Positions 13,082 through 16,032 of a stretch of DNA of 16,032 bases are shown here, one piece after another. Below the pieces are notes generated by a model, which made no database searches, was not told the origin of the DNA, and saw only the letters and a program-made list of their open reading frames with translations. The stretch comes from Paracoccaceae bacterium (GTDB lineage Bacteria > Pseudomonadota > Alphaproteobacteria > Rhodobacterales > Rhodobacteraceae). The stretch's first letter is position 1. The number at the start of each line of letters is the position of its first letter. The DNA lies in assembly GCA_007120685.1 (NCBI GenBank), contig SKNG01000447.1:1-16032 (forward strand), in the 5' to 3' direction. Both the position numbers and the translations under genes were made by a program.

Positions 13082-14428
13082 GTGACCCAATCCGCACCCG
13101 CCAACAGCCCGCTGACCGATGGCATCGTCCCCGCGCGGCTGGACCCTTCCACGCTCGCGCATCATTTCGACGACCTCTACCCGCCGCTGGACGCGCATGA
13201 GGCCCGCGTCGCCGCCGACCGCTGCTATTTCTGCCATGACGCGCCCTGCATCACCGCCTGCCCCACGGCGATCGACATCCCGCTGTTCATCCGCCAGATC
13301 CAGGCGGGCCAACCTGAAGCGGCGGCACGCACCATCTTTGACCAGAACATCCTCGGCGGCATGTGCGCGCGCGTCTGCCCCACCGAGACGCTGTGCGAAG
13401 GCGCCTGCGTGCGAGAGGCGGCCGAGGGCCAGCCGGTGGAGATCGGCCGCCTGCAGCGCTATGCCACCGACACGCTGATGGAGCGCAACCAGCACCCCTA
13501 TTCCCGCGCCGCCCCCACCGGCAAACGCGTCGCGGTGGTGGGTGCCGGGCCGGCCGGGCTGGCCTGCGCGCATCGGCTGGCGATGCATGGCCATGACGTG
13601 GTGATCCATGAGGCGCAGCCCAAACCCGGCGGGCTGAACGAATACGGTATCGCCGCCTACAAGGTCGCGGGCGGCATCGCGGGGGCCGAGGTTGACTGGC
13701 TTCTGCAAATCGGCGGGATCGAGATCCGCACCGGCCAGGCGCTGGGCCGTGACATCACGCTGGAGGGGCTGCGCGCCGATTTCGACGCGGTATTCCTGGG
13801 GCTGGGTCTGGGCGGGGTCAACGCGCTGGGGCTCGATGGCCCGGGGCTGCGCCCGGCGGTCGATTTCATCGCCGAATTGCGCCAGGCCGATGACCTGACC
13901 GCCCTGCCCGTGGGCCGGCATGTGGTGGTGATCGGCGGCGGGATGACGGCGGTCGATGCCGCGGTGCAGTCGAAATTGCTCGGCGCCGAGCATGTGACCA
14001 TGGTCTACCGCCGCGGGCGCGAGGCGATGAGCGCGTCGGAGCACGAACTGGACCACGCCGCCACCGAGGGCGTGAAGATCATCACCAATGCCATGCCGGT
14101 GGGCCTGCGCGGCAATGGCGCGCTCTACGAAGTCGAATGCGCCTACACGCGGCAGGGCCCGGATGGGTTGCAGCCGACCGACCAGACCTTCCACCTGCGC
14201 GCCGATCAGGTGCTGACGGCCATCGGCCAGACCCTGGGCGATCTGCCAGAGGGGCTGACCGTGGAGCGCGGGAAGATCACGGTTGATGCCATGGGCCGCA
14301 CCGCCCTGCCCGGCGTCTGGGCCGGCGGCGACTGCACGCCGGGCGAGGATTTGACCGTGGTCGCGGTGCAGCAGGGCCGCGACGCGGCGTCAGATATTAA
14401 TATGAGTTTACAAGGAAAGTCAGAATGA
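13082..14428 (+). CDS. preT: NAD-dependent dihydropyrimidine dehydrogenase, small (FAD, Fe-S) subunit PreT
   Basis: The 448-residue protein is GltD-like and carries electrons from NAD(P)H to PreA for reduction of uracil and thymine. Two N-terminal cysteine sets would hold 4Fe-4S clusters: Cys48, 51, 56, 60 (CYFCHDAPCITAC) and Cys95, 99, 105, 109. Dinucleotide folds follow at VAVVGAGPAGLACA (FAD) and VVVIGGGMTAVDAA (NAD(P)H), ending with VWAGGDCTPGEDLTVVAVQQG. The start is the GTG at 13082, with GGAGG nine bases upstream; a longer open frame back to 12914 would cross the palindrome and operator. The last dozen codons (SDINMSLQGKSE) are abruptly AT-rich and the TGA overlaps the next start as ATGA. 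Neighbouring preA confirms the role. Confidence 0.92.
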   Translation: MTQSAPANSPLTDGIVPARLDPSTLAHHFDDLYPPLDAHEARVAADRCYFCHDAPCITACPTAIDIPLFIRQIQAGQPEAAARTIFDQNILGGMCARVCPTETLCEGACVREAAEGQPVEIGRLQRYATDTLMERNQHPYSRAAPTGKRVAVVGAGPAGLACAHRLAMHGHDVVIHEAQPKPGGLNEYGIAAYKVAGGIAGAEVDWLLQIGGIEIRTGQALGRDITLEGLRADFDAVFLGLGLGGVNALGLDGPGLRPAVDFIAELRQADDLTALPVGRHVVVIGGGMTAVDAAVQSKLLGAEHVTMVYRRGREAMSASEHELDHAATEGVKIITNAMPVGLRGNGALYEVECAYTRQGPDGLQPTDQTFHLRADQVLTAIGQTLGDLPEGLTVERGKITVDAMGRTALPGVWAGGDCTPGEDLTVVAVQQGRDAASDINMSLQGKSE

Positions 14429-14790
14429 AAGCCACGGTTTTCGTCGCGTTTACCGCTTTCTTTGCTGCACTGCCTGCATATGCCCAAGCGCATCAAGGAG
14501 AATCTCTTGGTGCTTGGTGTGATCGGGTTGGAACATGGCGATATTATTACGAAATATTTAGGCGAAATGACGGAAGTTATTTTGTGAGGCGAATGGTAAG
14601 GAGCGGCGCATATGATGATTTGGAATTAGTGGAAGTAAGGTCCAATTGGTTTATGCTTGTGAACAATGATTTTGGTGAAGTATTTAGCATAGATAGAGGG
14701 GGGTATTTGAACTTTTGGGATGATGAAGGGTTTATAAGATACGCCCGCAGAGTGCGGGATCGTGATCCCACTCGCTGCTTCCGTTCCTGA
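14425..14790 (+). CDS. AT-rich secreted orphan protein inserted between preT and preA
   Basis: I do not recognise this 121-residue protein. It has a clear signal peptide (MKATVFVAFTAFFAALPAYA, cleavage near AYA|QA), so it is probably periplasmic. The mature part is about 100 residues, rich in Tyr, Phe, Trp, Arg and Asp, with SYFVRRMVRS, VEVRSNWFMLVN and GEVFSIDRGGYLNFWD suggesting a small beta-sheet domain. Only two cysteines are present, Cys32 and Cys118, near the two ends of the mature chain, and they could form a disulfide. The start overlaps preT as ATGA and the stop lies 16 bases before preA, so it is embedded in the operon. By my count 147 of the last 330 bases are G or C (about 45 percent), far below its neighbours: it looks recently acquired. 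Not a standard pyrimidine-pathway gene. Confidence 0.72.
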   Translation: MKATVFVAFTAFFAALPAYAQAHQGESLGAWCDRVGTWRYYYEIFRRNDGSYFVRRMVRSGAYDDLELVEVRSNWFMLVNNDFGEVFSIDRGGYLNFWDDEGFIRYARRVRDRDPTRCFRS

Positions 14791-14806
14791 CGAATAGGAA
14801 AAACAA

Positions 14807-16032
14807 ATGGCAGACCTGACCAGCACTTTCATCGGCATCAAGTCCCCCAACCCGTTCTGGCTGGCCTCCGCCCCGCCGACGGACAAGGCCTATAACGTGG
14901 AACGCGCCTTCCGGGCCGGCTGGGGCGGCGTGGTCTGGAAGACGCTGGGCGAGGACGGCCCGCCCATCGTCAATGTCAACGGGCCCCGCTATGGCGCGGT
15001 CTGGGGGGCGGACCGCCGGCTGCTGGGGCTGAACAACATCGAACTGATCACCGACCGGCCGCTGGAGGTGAACCTGCGCGAAATCAAGCAGGTAAAGCGC
15101 GACTGGCCGGACCGGGCGATGGTGGTATCGCTGATGGTGCCCTGTGACGAGGAAAGCTGGAAGGCGATCCTGAAGCGCGTGGAAGAGACCGAATGCGACG
15201 GGGTGGAACTTAATTTCGGCTGTCCGCACGGGATGTCGGAGCGCGGCATGGGCTCGGCCGTGGGGCAGGTGCCGGAGTATATCGAGATGGTGACGCGCTG
15301 GGTAAAGGCGCATTCCCGCCTGCCCTGCATCGTCAAGCTGACGCCCAACATCACCGATATCCGCAAACCGGCCGAGGCGGCGAAGCGCGGCGGCGCGGAT
15401 GCGGTGTCGCTGATAAACACCGTCTCCTCCATCACCTCGGTCGATCTGGACACGTTCTCGCCCGAGCCATCCATCGACGGCAAGGGCGCGCATGGCGGCT
15501 ATTGCGGCCCGGCGGTGAAGCCCATCGCGTTGAACATGGTGGCCGAGATCGCGCGGTCGCCGGAAACCGCGGACCTGCCGATTTCCGGCATCGGCGGCGT
15601 GACCACCTGGCGCGACGCGGCCGAGTTCATGGCGCTGGGGGCGGGCAATGTGCAGGTCTGCACGGCGGCGATGACCTATGGTTTCGCCGTCATCAAGGAA
15701 CTGACCGCCGGCCTGTCGCTCTATATGGACCAGAAGGGCTTTACGGCGGTCGATCAGATCGTCCGGCGGGCGGTGCCAAATGTGACCGACTGGCAGTATC
15801 TGAACCTGAATTACGTGACCAAGGCGCGGATCGACCAGGATGCCTGCATCAAATGCGGGCGCTGCTATGCGGCCTGCGAGGATACCTCGCACCAGGCCAT
15901 CGCCATGTCGCCGGATCGGGTGTTCACGGTGATCGACGAGGAATGCGTGGCCTGCAACCTGTGCGTCAATGTCTGCCCGGTGGAGGATTGCATCACCATG
16001 GAACGGCTGGCGCCGGGCACGGTGGATGCGCG
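14807..16032 (+). CDS. preA: NAD-dependent dihydropyrimidine dehydrogenase, catalytic subunit PreA (3' end beyond window)
   Basis: The reading frame is open from the ATG at 14807 (AGGAA upstream) to the right edge: 408 codons, perhaps 20-30 short of the usual end. It opens with the dihydroorotate-dehydrogenase-like barrel that binds FMN: SPNPFWLASAPPT, WKTLGEDGPP, ELNFGCPHGMSERGMGSAVGQ, KLTPNITDI, NTVSSITSVDLD, GGYCGPAVKPIAL and ISGIGGVTTWRDAAEF. A C-terminal ferredoxin domain with two 4Fe-4S motifs follows: CIKCGRCYAAC and CVACNLCVNVCP plus VEDC. It reduces uracil/thymine to the 5,6-dihydro forms with PreT. Mammalian enzyme has its catalytic Cys in GMGLACGQ; here the aligned residue is Val152. 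I recall Val in E. coli PreA too. Dihydropyrimidinase and ureidopropionase genes often lie downstream. Confidence 0.93.
   Translation, partial: MADLTSTFIGIKSPNPFWLASAPPTDKAYNVERAFRAGWGGVVWKTLGEDGPPIVNVNGPRYGAVWGADRRLLGLNNIELITDRPLEVNLREIKQVKRDWPDRAMVVSLMVPCDEESWKAILKRVEETECDGVELNFGCPHGMSERGMGSAVGQVPEYIEMVTRWVKAHSRLPCIVKLTPNITDIRKPAEAAKRGGADAVSLINTVSSITSVDLDTFSPEPSIDGKGAHGGYCGPAVKPIALNMVAEIARSPETADLPISGIGGVTTWRDAAEFMALGAGNVQVCTAAMTYGFAVIKELTAGLSLYMDQKGFTAVDQIVRRAVPNVTDWQYLNLNYVTKARIDQDACIKCGRCYAACEDTSHQAIAMSPDRVFTVIDEECVACNLCVNVCPVEDCITMERLAPGTVDA

Noticed and set aside
14732..15892. A 386-codon minus-strand frame opposite preA
   Set aside because: The plus strand encodes an unmistakable PreA with FMN and ferredoxin motifs; the minus frame has no recognisable features.

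Overview
The window looks like chromosomal DNA of a Rhodobacterales-type alphaproteobacterium. Support comes from high GC coding sequence with strong GC bias at third codon positions, an rpsB start typical of that group, an Anbu/ATP-grasp/alpha-E/transglutaminase cluster, TRAP transporters, and a GC-rich intergenic repeat of a kind I remember from Rhodobacterales genomes. No tRNA, rRNA, CRISPR array, transposase or integrase is visible.

Layout. (1) 1-32, minus: first codons of rpsB, then a 366-base gap with a doublet of perfect palindromes. (2) 399-2021: a TSUP/TauE-type membrane exporter (minus), diverging from a small coiled-coil protein and a bacterial SH3 protein (plus). (3) 2059-6183, all minus: circularly permuted ATP-grasp, alpha-E protein, transglutaminase-like cysteine protease and Anbu proteasome-type peptidase. 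This set is conserved in many bacteria, but its product or target is not established. (4) 6442-11105, plus: two tandem paralogous TRAP substrate-binding proteins, then one DctQ-type and one DctM-type membrane subunit, with strong hairpins after each binding protein and after the large permease. (5) 11191-12907, plus: an exported glutathione-peroxidase-like protein and a zinc deacetylase of the HDAC/AcuC family, almost certainly co-transcribed. (6) 13082 to the right edge, plus: preT and preA, the two subunits of NAD-dependent dihydropyrimidine dehydrogenase, first step of reductive uracil/thymine breakdown. A small AT-rich secreted orphan gene sits between them.

How the parts work together. 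In region 3 a predicted amidoligase, a helical partner, a cysteine peptidase or transglutaminase and a self-compartmentalised threonine peptidase are read in one direction. That fits making, trimming or degrading a peptide or protein conjugate, which is inference from family knowledge. In region 4 two receptors probably share one transport channel. In region 6 preT carries electrons from NAD(P)H through FAD and Fe-S centres to the FMN and ferredoxin domains of preA. An 18-base dyad upstream resembles a RutR-type operator, the pyrimidine-responsive repressor site.

Most worth a second look: (a) a directional paired-palindrome element present three times (236-286, 4700-4748, 12885-12929), once inside the Anbu operon and once containing the stop codon of the deacetylase; (b) the roughly 45 percent GC orphan gene inside the preT-preA operon; (c) the Anbu operon itself; (d) the candidate pyrimidine operator.
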